A stretch of DNA of 64,000 nucleotides from Nocardioides sp. BP30 (GCF_029873215.1 NZ_CP123620.1:2170001-2234000), one strand, 5' to 3'. Counted from the first letter of the stretch, positions 16,066 through 24,948 are shown. Notes: a model not told the origin generated them from the letters alone. Numbers and translations: made by a program.

Positions 16066-16835
16066 CGCAGAACCAGTCCCGCTGGTCCTCCAAGAAGGCT
16101 GAGGAGGTCGGGCGGCTCTTCGATCGATTGTCGGCGCCCGGGATCGGGGTCGAGGAGTATCGCGCGGTCCGCGAGGAGATCATCGAGGCGAACCTCCCGC
16201 TCGTGGGCTACCTGGCCCAGCGCCTGGCAGGCCGCAAGGGTTCGCTCGAGGACCTCGTCCAGGTCGGATCGGTGGGCCTGATCAAGGCCGTCGACCGGTT
16301 CGAGCCGCAGCGCGGCTACGAGTTCGTCGCCTATGCCGCACCGATGATCCTGGGCGAGATCAAGCGCTACCTGCGCGACTCCGGCTCGCTGGTCCGGGCA
16401 CCTCGGCGTGCCCAGGAGCTGCAGGGCGCGGTCATCGAGGCGCGGGAGCGGCTGAGCCAGGAGCTGGGCCGCGCGCCGACGATCTCCGAGCTCGCCCAGC
16501 GCATCGGCGCCAGCCCCGAGGACGTGGTGGAGACGATCGAGGTCGGCCGCAGCCGCGAGGGCCATCCGCTCGAGCCGCTGATGGATCCCGCGGGCGGCTC
16601 GCTGCAGCAGCTCATCGCCGCCGAGGAGCGCGGATACGTCAACGTGGAGGCCCGGGTCGACCTCAGCGACGCGATCGCCGAGCTGAGCGAGTCCGAGCGT
16701 CAGGTGGTCACGTTGCGCTTCACCGACGGCAAGACCCAGGCCGAGATCGCGCGCGTCCTCGGCGTCTCGCAGATGCAGGTCTCGCGGCTGTTGCGACGCA
16801 GCCTGACGAAGATGCGACTCCTGCTCGACGAGTGA
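16062..16835 (+). CDS. SigB/SigF-family RNA polymerase sigma factor
   Basis: 257 residues with region 2 (NLPLVGYLAQR, DLVQVGSVGLIKAVDRF, GYEFVAYAAPMILGEIKR), region 3 and region 4 (ESERQVVTLRF, then the HTH QAEIARVLGVSQMQVSR). GTG 16062 overlaps the anti-sigma stop. It is the output of the partner-switch cascade encoded on both sides of 14 kb and probably transcribes the general-stress regulon, including its own operon through the site at 14027. Confidence 0.93.
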   Translation: MTQNQSRWSSKKAEEVGRLFDRLSAPGIGVEEYRAVREEIIEANLPLVGYLAQRLAGRKGSLEDLVQVGSVGLIKAVDRFEPQRGYEFVAYAAPMILGEIKRYLRDSGSLVRAPRRAQELQGAVIEARERLSQELGRAPTISELAQRIGASPEDVVETIEVGRSREGHPLEPLMDPAGGSLQQLIAAEERGYVNVEARVDLSDAIAELSESERQVVTLRFTDGKTQAEIARVLGVSQMQVSRLLRRSLTKMRLLLDE

Positions 16836-16861
16836 GCTCTCGCCCGGCCTACGCCTGGCCA

Positions 16862-16882
16862 CGCCCGGCCCACGGCCGGGCG
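16862..16882 (+). terminator. Hairpin after sigma gene
   Basis: CGCCCGGCC and GGCCGGGCG, 9-bp arms with loop CAC, 27 nt after the sigma stop. No T tract. Confidence 0.55.
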
Positions 16883-16999
16883 AACCGAGACGTAGCGCCG
16901 CCTCGGCGCGAACTCGGGCGGCATATCTGTGTCAGGAACGGCACGTTCCTCCGTCTCACTCCCGTCCCCGGATCATCCCGGGCGGCAGGGGGAGGAGAC

Positions 17000-18028
17000 A
17001 TGGACGCAGAGGAAGCAGCTGCGGGAGCGACGTCCGGTGGCGCCCGCAGGTCGCTGGAGATCATCCGCACCAACGATCCGGCGGAGGCCTCGGCCAGGGC
17101 CGCCGGCCACTTCTACCCGAACCGGATCGAGGCGCCCACGGCCGACGGCTTCGGGATGGAGATGCGCGTCGTCGACCTGGGCGTGATCGCCGCGGCGCTG
17201 GTGCGCTTCGACACCGAGACCTCTTACAGCATCCTGGAGAGGGAGGACGCCTACCACGTCACCGTGGGGCTCAGCGGAGCCGTCGACGTCTGGATCCAGC
17301 GCCGCCACCTCGTCGCCGATCCGTCGGTGGGTGTCGTCGCCGGGCCCTCCACTCCGGCCCGGGTGAGCGGCTGGCGATCCGGCCGGGACTGGCTCCTGGG
17401 CGTCAAGGTCGGCAGGCCGGCTCTCGAGTGCCAGCTGCGGGCACTGATCGGCCGCGACGTGGAGGAGGAGATCCGCTTCGACGTCGAGATGCGGCTCGAC
17501 CGCGGCATCGGTCCGCAGTGGTTGCGGCTGGCTCAGGGCCTCCTGGACGACGCCGCCGACCGCACCGGCGAATCGGACGCCATCGGCTGGCACCCGCTCC
17601 TGGCCGCGCGGACCTCGGATGCGGTCATGACCGGGCTGCTGCTCGCCTGCGACAACCAGTTCAGCGACTTCCTGTGGCGTGCGGGGCGTCAGGCCGGTCC
17701 CGCGTCGGTCCAGCGCGCGATCGAGATCATCGAGGAGCGCCCGAACGAGCCGCTGACCATCTCGGGCATCGCCGCCGAGGTCGGGATCAGCGTTCGCGCG
17801 CTGCAGAGCGGCTTCCGGCAGACCCTGGGCGTCACCCCGGGCTCCTACCTCACCCAGGTCCGACTCGAGCGGGCCCACCGGACGCTGCGCGAGGCGCCGC
17901 GCGGCAGCCTGTCGGCGACCTCGGTGGCCCTGATGTGGGGATTCGGCAACTACGGCCGCTTCTCGGCGAAGTACCGGGAGCGGTACGGCGAGACGCCTGC
18001 CGCGACCTTGCGATCGGGCCGCGGCTGA
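17000..18028 (+). CDS. AraC-family transcriptional regulator
   Basis: 342 residues. The N-terminal about 200 residues match the AraC-binding-like domain of the type that precedes HTH_18. The C-terminal about 100 residues carry two helix-turn-helices (LTISGIAAEVGISVRALQ and the second around VALMWGFGNYGRFSAKY). ATG 17000 is chosen for the GGAGGAG ribosome site; upstream residues of the open frame are Arg/Pro-rich and unlike the family. The gene is isolated between two hairpins, so its target is not evident from context. Confidence 0.9.
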   Translation: MDAEEAAAGATSGGARRSLEIIRTNDPAEASARAAGHFYPNRIEAPTADGFGMEMRVVDLGVIAAALVRFDTETSYSILEREDAYHVTVGLSGAVDVWIQRRHLVADPSVGVVAGPSTPARVSGWRSGRDWLLGVKVGRPALECQLRALIGRDVEEEIRFDVEMRLDRGIGPQWLRLAQGLLDDAADRTGESDAIGWHPLLAARTSDAVMTGLLLACDNQFSDFLWRAGRQAGPASVQRAIEIIEERPNEPLTISGIAAEVGISVRALQSGFRQTLGVTPGSYLTQVRLERAHRTLREAPRGSLSATSVALMWGFGNYGRFSAKYRERYGETPAATLRSGRG

Positions 18029-18184
18029 GCCCGGTGAGGTCGAGCGCGCCGGACCGCTGGCGACTGGTGTAAGCAACGTTGCTTCATCGCGTCTTCACTG
18101 AGGGCCAGCACGACTGGCCCGCCGCCGGTGCGATATCGCGGGGGCGATGGGGTCGCACCGGCGGCGCCCTGGCGGGGCCGCTGT

Positions 18185-18225
18185 CATGGCGGGGCCCGGT
18201 TCCGAGAGGACCGGGCCCCGCCATG
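18185..18225. terminator. Strong bidirectional terminator hairpin
   Basis: A perfect 16-bp stem (18185-18200 with 18210-18225; outer bases CATGGC/GCCATG) and a 9-nt loop, placed between the convergent AraC and sortase genes. Confidence 0.85.
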
Positions 18226-18239
18226 CACTGGGCCGACGC

Positions 18240-18971
18240 TCAGGCGCGTCCCGGGCGGTGCCGGTCGACGTGGTCCAGCACGCCGAAGGCAACCAGCCGG
18301 TTGTCGGTATGGAACAGCTCCGCGCAGGTCGTCAACGTGATCAGCCGCTCTCCGGCGGCCTGGGGCGGCTCCACCCCGCCGTCCGGATTGCGGGGGAGCG
18401 GCGTGGTGACCCAGGAGGCGGTCATCGGCACCACGAGCGCGGAGCCACTCGTCAGCAGCCGGTAGACGTAGGTGCGGCTGCGGGTGACGACCTTGATCAC
18501 CGATCCGGGACGCAGCTCGGGCATCCGTCGCAGCGGCTCACCATGGGTGACCCGGTGGGCGGCGAGGACGTAGTTGCCCACGTCGCCCGGCCCGGCGGTG
18601 CCGACGAAGTGTCCGAAACCGGTGGCGAGGACGTCGCTCCCGGTGCCCTCGAGCACCGGGACGGCGTAATCGGGACCGAAGTCCGGGATCTGCACGATGG
18701 CGTCGGCCACGCCGAACCGCGTTCGCACCCCCTCCCCGGTCGAGCCGCGCCAGCCCGACCGCAGCTGGGCCAGCGTCTGGTCGCGATGTCGGTGGGAGAC
18801 CCAGGTCGTGCCCCAGAACTCCCAGGCCACGTAGCCCAACACGGCCAGCCCCGCGCCGAGCAGCCCGATGCCGAGCAGGACCCAACGGGACCGGGTCGGG
18901 TGTGCGGGCGGCCGCTGCGCGGGGCCGTGCTCGATCCGGCCCCGAGGTCCGGCGTGCACACCGGACCTCAC
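18240..18971 (-). CDS. Class E-like sortase
   Basis: 243 residues with a proline/arginine-rich cytosolic N-terminus, one membrane helix (about 30-50) and an extracellular sortase domain. The catalytic Cys is in LTLTTC and the Arg in HTDNR about ten residues later; a catalytic His is in YVLAAHR. Class E sortases of actinobacteria attach LAXTG/LPXTG proteins to the wall and often do the housekeeping job, including attaching the pilus base. GTG 18971 overlaps the stop of the class C sortase gene (GTGA). Last gene of the pilus operon. Confidence 0.88.
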   Translation of the reverse strand: MRSGVHAGPRGRIEHGPAQRPPAHPTRSRWVLLGIGLLGAGLAVLGYVAWEFWGTTWVSHRHRDQTLAQLRSGWRGSTGEGVRTRFGVADAIVQIPDFGPDYAVPVLEGTGSDVLATGFGHFVGTAGPGDVGNYVLAAHRVTHGEPLRRMPELRPGSVIKVVTRSRTYVYRLLTSGSALVVPMTASWVTTPLPRNPDGGVEPPQAAGERLITLTTCAELFHTDNRLVAFGVLDHVDRHRPGRA

Positions 18972-19957
18972 GGCGCCGATCCCCGCCGCCTCGGGGCGGA
19001 CGTGTCGCCGAGCCGGCGCGTGGCCACCACGATGAGGAGGGCGGCGCCGAGGGCCTCCACGAGCCACCCGGGGAAGCCCGGACCGCCGGCCCGCCCGACG
19101 ATCGACCGCCGGGCCGAGGCTGTGTCGGCGTCAGGCACCCGGACACCCTCGACCAACAGCCGGTGCGTGTTGACCCCGATGGGAGCGCAGGTGACGAGGG
19201 TGAGCAGGTCCTTCCCGGCGACGGGCCGCAACGAGTCGGTCTGATCGGGCAGCACCGTTCGGATCCGGTCGACCCGATAGGTGATGGTCTGGTCGAGCAC
19301 CGTCACGCTGAACTCGTCGCCGTCACGCAGCTTGTCGATGTCGGTGAACATGGTGGCGTTGACCAGACCCGAATGAGCGGTCAGGACGCTGTGGGTGCCG
19401 GCTCCGCCGACCGGGAGCGCGGTGCCGTACAGGTGTCCGACGCCGCGATCGAGCGTCTCGGCAGCGGTGCCGTGGTAGATCGGCAGGCTGAGCCCGATCG
19501 AGGGCGCCGAGACGTAGCCGATCACGCCGCCCGCGCCGACGTCGAGCGTGTCGAGGTAGGCCCGGTAGGCGGCGTCGACCGTCGGCGCCGCGGCACCGGC
19601 ACCGTAGGGGTCCCGGAGCGGACCGGGGGGCAGGTGGTCGTTGTAGGCGTGGGCGGCCGCCAGTGCGCGCTGCTTGTCAGCGGGCAGCATCGACTCCACC
19701 GCCTTGGCGTAGCCGGAGACGACGGCGGCGTGGGAGCGGTCGGAGAACCAGCGGGCACTCGACGGGTAGAGCAGCACCCCGATGCCGACGAGGGCCAGCA
19801 GGACCACGCACGTACGGCGCCGCCCCCAGCGACCCAGGGCGGGCCGAGCCCAGCCGCGGGCACGGTGACGGGCGCGGTGACGGGCGCGGTGAGGCGCACG
19901 GGGACGGAGGCTGGCGGCCGTGCGCGGCACGCCGGCGGGACTGGACTGGATGCTCAT
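18968..19957 (-). CDS. Class C (pilus) sortase
   Basis: 329 residues with an Arg-rich N-terminus, membrane helix (about 45-65), sortase domain with His in LTAHSGL, catalytic Cys in LVTC and Arg in NTHRLLVEG, and a C-terminal membrane helix (about 300-320) before a charged tail. Two membrane helices and the domain order are typical of pilin-polymerising class C sortases. It would join the backbone pilin through the lysine of its pilin motif. ATG 19957 follows the last upstream stop and has a modest ribosome site. Confidence 0.9.
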   Translation of the reverse strand: MSIQSSPAGVPRTAASLRPRAPHRARHRARHRARGWARPALGRWGRRRTCVVLLALVGIGVLLYPSSARWFSDRSHAAVVSGYAKAVESMLPADKQRALAAAHAYNDHLPPGPLRDPYGAGAAAPTVDAAYRAYLDTLDVGAGGVIGYVSAPSIGLSLPIYHGTAAETLDRGVGHLYGTALPVGGAGTHSVLTAHSGLVNATMFTDIDKLRDGDEFSVTVLDQTITYRVDRIRTVLPDQTDSLRPVAGKDLLTLVTCAPIGVNTHRLLVEGVRVPDADTASARRSIVGRAGGPGFPGWLVEALGAALLIVVATRRLGDTSAPRRRGSAP

Positions 19958-20055
19958 CTGGCTGCGTGTCTCCGGAGCGGGGCTCTTCGTGCGCGGCGGG
20001 CCTGACCGACCGCGGGGCGACGGAAGTCGCCGCCCCGCGGACCGTCGGACGGGCG

Positions 20056-21561
20056 TCAGCTCGCCGTGCCGGTACGGCGGCGTCGGCCGAGGGCGATCAC
20101 GAGAGCGCCCGCCAGCGACAGGCCACCGCCGAGATAGACGAGCCGACCGCCCGGACCTCCGGTGAAGGGCAGGGCGAACCCGCTGTTGGACGGCACGTCC
20201 TGGACCTTCAGGTCGACGCCGACCGTCGAGGTCTGCGCTGTGACGTCGAACTTCACCGGGTCGGCCAGGAGCTCGTACCCCGCGGGGGCCTGGACCTCGG
20301 CCAGCCAGTAGTCGCGGTAGCCGGCGGAGCCTGCCGTGACCGTCTGGCCGTCGGCGAAGTCGGAGTAGCGCAGGCCCGAGATCGTCACCGTCCCGTCGGT
20401 GCCGGCGGTGAAAGTGGTCTGGCCGGCGAGGGCGATCGGGTTGTTGCCGGCTTCGGCGTCGGCCTGAGTGGCGTAGACGCTGAAGACGGCGCCACCGAGC
20501 GCCGTGCCGTCGGGGTCGGTCTTCTGCACGGTCAGCGAGCCCCACTTCGTCTGGACCGGCGGGGTGACGACCGGGCCGCCCGGCTGACCCGGGGTGATCG
20601 AGAAGCTGGCCTGGTTGGGGTAGAGCAGCGCCGTGTTGGTGATCTCGCCGACGGCATGGACAGTCGTGACGACCTTGACCAGGACCTGGCTGGTGTCGTG
20701 GGCGGCCAGGACCGCCCGACCGGCAGCCGTGAAGCTGACCGTCAACGTGCGGCTCGAGGCGTCGTAGTCGGCCGTGTAGTCGGTGCCCTGGGCCACGGTG
20801 GTGCCGTCGGCGAGGCTCACCGCCGTGCTCGCGTAGTCGAGCTTGGCGTCCAGCTGATCGGTGACCTTGTAGCCGTCGATCGTGTCGAGGTTCGGGATGT
20901 CGGCGGCGATGGTCCACGACAGCGGATCCCCGAGCTTGGTGGCGCTGGCGTCGGAGACGGTCTTGGCGACGGTGGTCGTCGCGTTCTTTGGGTAGACGTC
21001 GACGTCGTAGAGCCAGGAGTTGTGCGTGGTGGGGTCGGTCAGCGGGACCGAGACCAGGAAGGGCGCGGAAGGGGTCGCGCCGGCCGGCCACGAGGTCTCG
21101 GTGACCAGGTAGAGACCGAGCGGGAGGCCGGCCAGCGACGCCGTACCGCTGGCGTTCGTGGTGACCGGCGAGCCCTGCGCGCTCGTCAGGCCGTACCCGG
21201 CCGAGGTGATGGATCCGGTCGCGTCGGCAGCGTTGTAGGTCTTGCTGAGCGCGTCGGCCTTCTGCCAGCCGCTGTTGGTGGTCAGGTCGATGCCGCCGAC
21301 CTGCTGGACGCTGAAGGTCACTGCGGCGATCGGCGTCAGGCCACTGGTGTCCACCTGGGTGCCGTCGTGGGGCAGGCCCGTGGCGGTGTCCGGGGTGGCG
21401 AACTTGTGGATCGTGAGGGACCCCGCCTTGCTGGGGTCGGGGAGCGAGGCGGCTGTCGCCGCGTGGGCGGGTGCGACGGCGCCCAGGGCGCCCGCGGTGC
21501 TGAGCAGGGCGACGATCAGGAGGGTAAGGCCCCGGAGAGGTCGCTGGCGTGATCGGGTCAT
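20056..21561 (-). CDS. LPXTG-anchored major (backbone) pilin, SpaA/SpaH-like
   Basis: 501 residues: signal peptide (1-34), a first Ig-like domain, the pilin motif YPKN with K192 (intermolecular isopeptide lysine), a D2-type domain (about 200-340), a C-terminal Cna-B-like domain with the E box WLAEVQAPAGYELL, then sorting signal LPFTG (464-468), a hydrophobic helix and an Arg-rich tail. These features define a sortase-polymerised shaft pilin. Its class C sortase is the next gene. The ribosome site GATGAGAAG precedes the ATG. Confidence 0.93.
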   Translation of the reverse strand: MTRSRQRPLRGLTLLIVALLSTAGALGAVAPAHAATAASLPDPSKAGSLTIHKFATPDTATGLPHDGTQVDTSGLTPIAAVTFSVQQVGGIDLTTNSGWQKADALSKTYNAADATGSITSAGYGLTSAQGSPVTTNASGTASLAGLPLGLYLVTETSWPAGATPSAPFLVSVPLTDPTTHNSWLYDVDVYPKNATTTVAKTVSDASATKLGDPLSWTIAADIPNLDTIDGYKVTDQLDAKLDYASTAVSLADGTTVAQGTDYTADYDASSRTLTVSFTAAGRAVLAAHDTSQVLVKVVTTVHAVGEITNTALLYPNQASFSITPGQPGGPVVTPPVQTKWGSLTVQKTDPDGTALGGAVFSVYATQADAEAGNNPIALAGQTTFTAGTDGTVTISGLRYSDFADGQTVTAGSAGYRDYWLAEVQAPAGYELLADPVKFDVTAQTSTVGVDLKVQDVPSNSGFALPFTGGPGGRLVYLGGGLSLAGALVIALGRRRRTGTAS

Positions 21562-21648
21562 GAGGCGCTTCTCATCTTTCTGTACTGCCGGATTCGTGCT
21601 GGTGACGGTGGTGGGGTGGGTGCATGCCGCGGCCGCGGCGACGGCTGC

Positions 21649-24159
21649 CTACCTCTTCACCCGCCTTCCGGGGGTCCGGGTCCTCCGAGTACGGCGCCGG
21701 CCGCCGAGCACCACCGCCGCGCCGGCCAGGACGAGCAGTCCGATGCCGGCGAAGCCGAACGCGCGCGCGCCGTGACCGCCGGCGTGGGGCAGCGTGAACA
21801 CCCCGACGTCGTGCACCGTGAGCTCCGGTTGACCCGTCGCGGCGGTGCCGATCGCCAGCGTGGCGGCGGATGCACGCGGCACGGTGACGCTGCCGTCGGT
21901 CCCGACCGTGAAGGCGACCGGCTGGGCCAGCAGCGTGTACCCGTCGGGAGCCTGCGTCTCGGTGAGCCAGTAGCCACCCGGCGTGAGGCCGGTCATGACG
22001 AACTCCCCGCTCTGGCCGGGGACCGGCGCCACGCCGCCGGCGATGGTCGTCCCAGGTGCGCCGGAGGCGTCGGTCTGGAGCTGCCACTGCGAGCCGGTCA
22101 GGGTGATCGTGCTGCCGGCACCGTCGGTGCCCACCTTCCGCAGCAGCACGTCCTGTCTGGTCGCCTTGTTGGTCAGGGTGCAGCTGATGCTGGCGCCGGC
22201 CACCGGCGTCAGGGCGTAGGCGCCGGTGAGGGCGAGGTTCGCCGGCAGTCCGGCCTGGACCCCGTTGGCGTCGGTGCACGTGATCCTCCTGCCGTACGTC
22301 GCGGCCGTCGTGGTCCCGGCGGCCGCCTCGTCGAGGTAGTACGTCGTCCCCGCCGTGGCGGTGTAGGTCCCGGTGGTGCCGGTACCGCTCGTGACGGTGT
22401 TCCCGGTGCCGGTGGTGGTGGACGAGGAGGTGGAGTTGACGATCGGTCCCGAGCCGGAGCCGGTGTGGATGGCGACGGTGAACTCGTCGGTGTCGGCGAT
22501 GCGGCTGCCGTCGAGTGCCTTGACCAGCCTGATCGTCGGCGGCACCGCGCTGTTGGTCACGGTGCAGGTGATGTCGGCGCCGGCCACCGGTGTGATCGAC
22601 GTGCTCCCGAGGAAGGCCTGCCCCTGGGGCAGCCCGGTGCTCAGGCCACTGCTGTCGGTGCAGGTCAGCGAGCCGTTGTAGAGCGCCAGGATGGCGCCAC
22701 CCGCGGCCGCCTCGGTGAGGTAGTAGGTGGTCGTGCCGGTGGCCACGTAGGTGCCGGTGGTGCCGGTGCCCGGGGTGACGGTCGAGCCGCTGCCGGCGGT
22801 GGTCGCGTTGGTCTGGTTGCTGACGATGGTCCCGGTGGGCGAGCCCGTGCGCAGGGCCATGGTGAACTGGTCGCCGGCCCGCACGCGCGCGGTGCCCAGG
22901 GCCTTGACCAGTCGGATCCGCGGAGAGGCGAACCGCACCGTCGCCGGTGCGCCGGGCAGGAGCCCGGTCAACGTCATGTTGGACGTGGGCGAGTTGGTGT
23001 AGGTCGCCTCGGTGGCGGAGGTGACGTGGGCGGTGATCGTGCACGACGAGGCGCCCTTGGCCAGGTCCCCGCCCTTGACGGTGATCGTGCTGCCGCCGGC
23101 GGTCCCGGTGGTGCTGAAGGCCGTGCCGCTCACCTGGGTGCAGGTGCCGCCGAACGTGGTGTCGGCGAGGGTGAGCCCGCTGGGCAGCGTGTCCACGAAC
23201 CCCCAGTCGGACTTCGCCATCAGCTCGCTGGTGTTCGTCACCGTGAGCGTCAGCACCGAGGTCTGGCCCGGCGCGACCAGGGTCGGGGAGAAGGACTTGT
23301 CGACCGTCGGCGTGACGTCGAGGATCTGAGGCAGGTCGAAGGCGACGTCGTTCCCGAGCCCCGTCGCTGTCGCGTTGTACAGCGACAGCCCCAACGACGC
23401 CGTGGTGCCGGCCGGGATCTGGATCGCACCGGACTGCAGCCTGCTCACCTGGGTGCCGCTCGTGGCGGTGCCGCAGGGGTCGAGTCCCGTGCCCAGCACC
23501 GTGGCGGAGCCGTTGATCAGCAGGCTGAAGGTCTCGCTGGCGTGGCTGGCGTTGCAGTTGGTCTCGGCGAAGTAGGCGGAGACGGCGTAGTAGTGCCCGG
23601 CGACGGCCGGGATCGCGCTGGCGTTGACGGTCTTGAACTCCGTGCCGGCGGCGATCGCGCCCGAGGCCGCGTTGGTGTACTCCGCCAGGGCCTGGTTGGC
23701 CGTCGCCTGGGCGGCGGTCTGGCCCTGGGCGAGACCGAGCTGCTTGGCCAGCGACTGCAGACCGTTCCAGGCGCTGGGTTGGTTGTGCAGGCAGCCGGCG
23801 TCCGAGGTGGCCAGCGGCGAGGAGCCATTGAGGATCCAGCCGTCGCACTGGCCGCCGGCAGGGGTCCACTGCGGGTCGGCGGTGTAGGTCTGGTTGGCGG
23901 CGTCGGCCCCGCCGTTGTAGTCCAGGACGGAGATGGCGGCGCTGCTGGCGTCCTGGTGGGAGAAGGTCTCGGTGTAGACGGGCGTGCCGGCTGCTGGCAC
24001 GCCCGCGGCGAGCAGCCGCAGCGGGGTGTGCGGCGCCAGGGTCGCCGTGCCGGCTGCGCTGGATGGGCCGGGGTGGGCAGGGCGTGACAGCGCGAGGCCG
24101 AACGTGAGGCCGATCACCGTCGTGACGGTGAGCGCACGGCTCAGGACAGGGGTTCTCAT
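21649..24159 (-). CDS. Large surface adhesin, probable pilus tip protein
   Basis: 836 residues: signal peptide (about 1-38), a roughly 230-residue N-terminal domain with several cysteines (possible adhesive head), a DUF11-like Ig domain (about 265-410), two paralogous domains in tandem beginning with IRLVKAL (about 412-540 and 543-670), a Cna-B domain ending in YWLTETQAPDGYTLL, and a wall-sorting signal LPHAG (from 790) with hydrophobic helix and Arg-rich tail. The sorting motif has Ala in place of the canonical Thr. As first structural gene of the operon with no pilin motif, a tip role is likely. Confidence 0.82.
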   Translation of the reverse strand: MRTPVLSRALTVTTVIGLTFGLALSRPAHPGPSSAAGTATLAPHTPLRLLAAGVPAAGTPVYTETFSHQDASSAAISVLDYNGGADAANQTYTADPQWTPAGGQCDGWILNGSSPLATSDAGCLHNQPSAWNGLQSLAKQLGLAQGQTAAQATANQALAEYTNAASGAIAAGTEFKTVNASAIPAVAGHYYAVSAYFAETNCNASHASETFSLLINGSATVLGTGLDPCGTATSGTQVSRLQSGAIQIPAGTTASLGLSLYNATATGLGNDVAFDLPQILDVTPTVDKSFSPTLVAPGQTSVLTLTVTNTSELMAKSDWGFVDTLPSGLTLADTTFGGTCTQVSGTAFSTTGTAGGSTITVKGGDLAKGASSCTITAHVTSATEATYTNSPTSNMTLTGLLPGAPATVRFASPRIRLVKALGTARVRAGDQFTMALRTGSPTGTIVSNQTNATTAGSGSTVTPGTGTTGTYVATGTTTYYLTEAAAGGAILALYNGSLTCTDSSGLSTGLPQGQAFLGSTSITPVAGADITCTVTNSAVPPTIRLVKALDGSRIADTDEFTVAIHTGSGSGPIVNSTSSSTTTGTGNTVTSGTGTTGTYTATAGTTYYLDEAAAGTTTAATYGRRITCTDANGVQAGLPANLALTGAYALTPVAGASISCTLTNKATRQDVLLRKVGTDGAGSTITLTGSQWQLQTDASGAPGTTIAGGVAPVPGQSGEFVMTGLTPGGYWLTETQAPDGYTLLAQPVAFTVGTDGSVTVPRASAATLAIGTAATGQPELTVHDVGVFTLPHAGGHGARAFGFAGIGLLVLAGAAVVLGGRRRTRRTRTPGRRVKR

Positions 24160-24222
24160 GGATCCTCCGTGGGCAGGCGTGCGCGGGGTGGGGGCACGGC
24201 TGCCTGCGACTGGTGGGCACGG

Positions 24223-24240
24223 GCGCGGCTGTTGCCGCGC
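24223..24240 (-). terminator. Small hairpin between ECF sigma and pilus genes
   Basis: GCGCGGC and GCCGCGC arms with a 4-nt loop, 38 nt after the sigma stop. It may partly uncouple sigma and pilin transcription. Confidence 0.4.
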
Positions 24241-24277
24241 CGCACGCGGGCTGGGTGGTGGGTCGGCTGGGCTACGG

Positions 24278-24856
24278 TCAGCAGGCCAGGCGCGTGCTGA
24301 CGTCGCCGTACGCCGCCCGCAGCGCCTTGCGGGCGCGGAAGAGCACCACCGCGGTGGTGCTGCGGCTGGCGTCGAGGGCCTCGGCGACCTCGGGCAGCGA
24401 CATGCCCTCGACGGCGCTGAGCCACAGGGCTCGGCGGTAGCGTGGATTCACCTTCGTCATCGCCGAGCGCACCTCGTCGGCATCCTCGAGCCGATCGAGC
24501 TCGTCGGCCGTCGAGTCGGCGGCGAGGTCGAGCTCGTGCTCGCCGAGCGTCTCGAGATGGATCAGGTAGGAGTCGCGGCGCAGACGGTCCACGTGCAGGT
24601 TGCGCACGGCCTGCATCAGGTAGCTCTTGAACGAGTCGATCGGGTGACCGGCGACGATCCGCTGCCAGCTTCGCAGGAACGCCTCGGAGACCAGGTCCTC
24701 TCCGGATCCGTCACCGCCGCGCAGTCGATGGGCGAGCCGCAGCGCCATCGGCGCGTGTCGCAGGTAGAGCTCCTCGGTGGCCTGCCCGTCCAGGTCGTGC
24801 CCGGTGCGGATCTGGGTGACCAGCTCGGCGTCCGCTGTCGCGGCGAGCGGTCTCAC
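24278..24856 (-). CDS. ECF-type sigma factor
   Basis: 192 residues with sigma region 2 (EELYLRHAPMALRLAHRL, SEAFLRSWQRI) and region 4 (NPRYRRALWLSAVEGMSLPEVAEALDASRSTTAVVLFRARKAL). No anti-sigma gene is adjacent, so control may be transcriptional or translational. GTG 24856 overlaps the stop of a 31-codon upstream ORF with a strong ribosome site. It lies just upstream of, and co-directional with, the pilus genes and is the best candidate to drive them. Confidence 0.9.
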   Translation of the reverse strand: MRPLAATADAELVTQIRTGHDLDGQATEELYLRHAPMALRLAHRLRGGDGSGEDLVSEAFLRSWQRIVAGHPIDSFKSYLMQAVRNLHVDRLRRDSYLIHLETLGEHELDLAADSTADELDRLEDADEVRSAMTKVNPRYRRALWLSAVEGMSLPEVAEALDASRSTTAVVLFRARKALRAAYGDVSTRLAC

Positions 24857-24948
24857 CGGCGTGCCCGGTCCCCGACGTCGGTGACGCCGGTGCGAAGCGT
24901 TGCTGGATCGGGTCGCCCGCTTCGGCGCGCGGCATGGATCGACTGCAT
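24853..24948 (-). CDS. 31-aa upstream ORF coupled to ECF sigma
   Basis: ATG 24948 follows GGGGGAGGAATTC, the strongest ribosome site of this operon, and the frame ends in TGA overlapping the sigma GTG (GTGA). The product is Arg-rich with no recognisable domain. The sigma gene has no good site of its own, so the small ORF probably delivers ribosomes to it. A TAGGGT -10-like hexamer lies upstream at 24994-24999. The rest of 24949-25095 shows nothing else. Confidence 0.45.
   Translation of the reverse strand: MQSIHAARRSGRPDPATLRTGVTDVGDRARR

Noticed and set aside
21616..24087. Open frame of about 820 codons on the plus strand
   Set aside because: Antisense shadow of the tip adhesin, Gly/Arg-rich, no domain or ribosome site; the minus-strand frame has signal peptide, domains and sorting signal.
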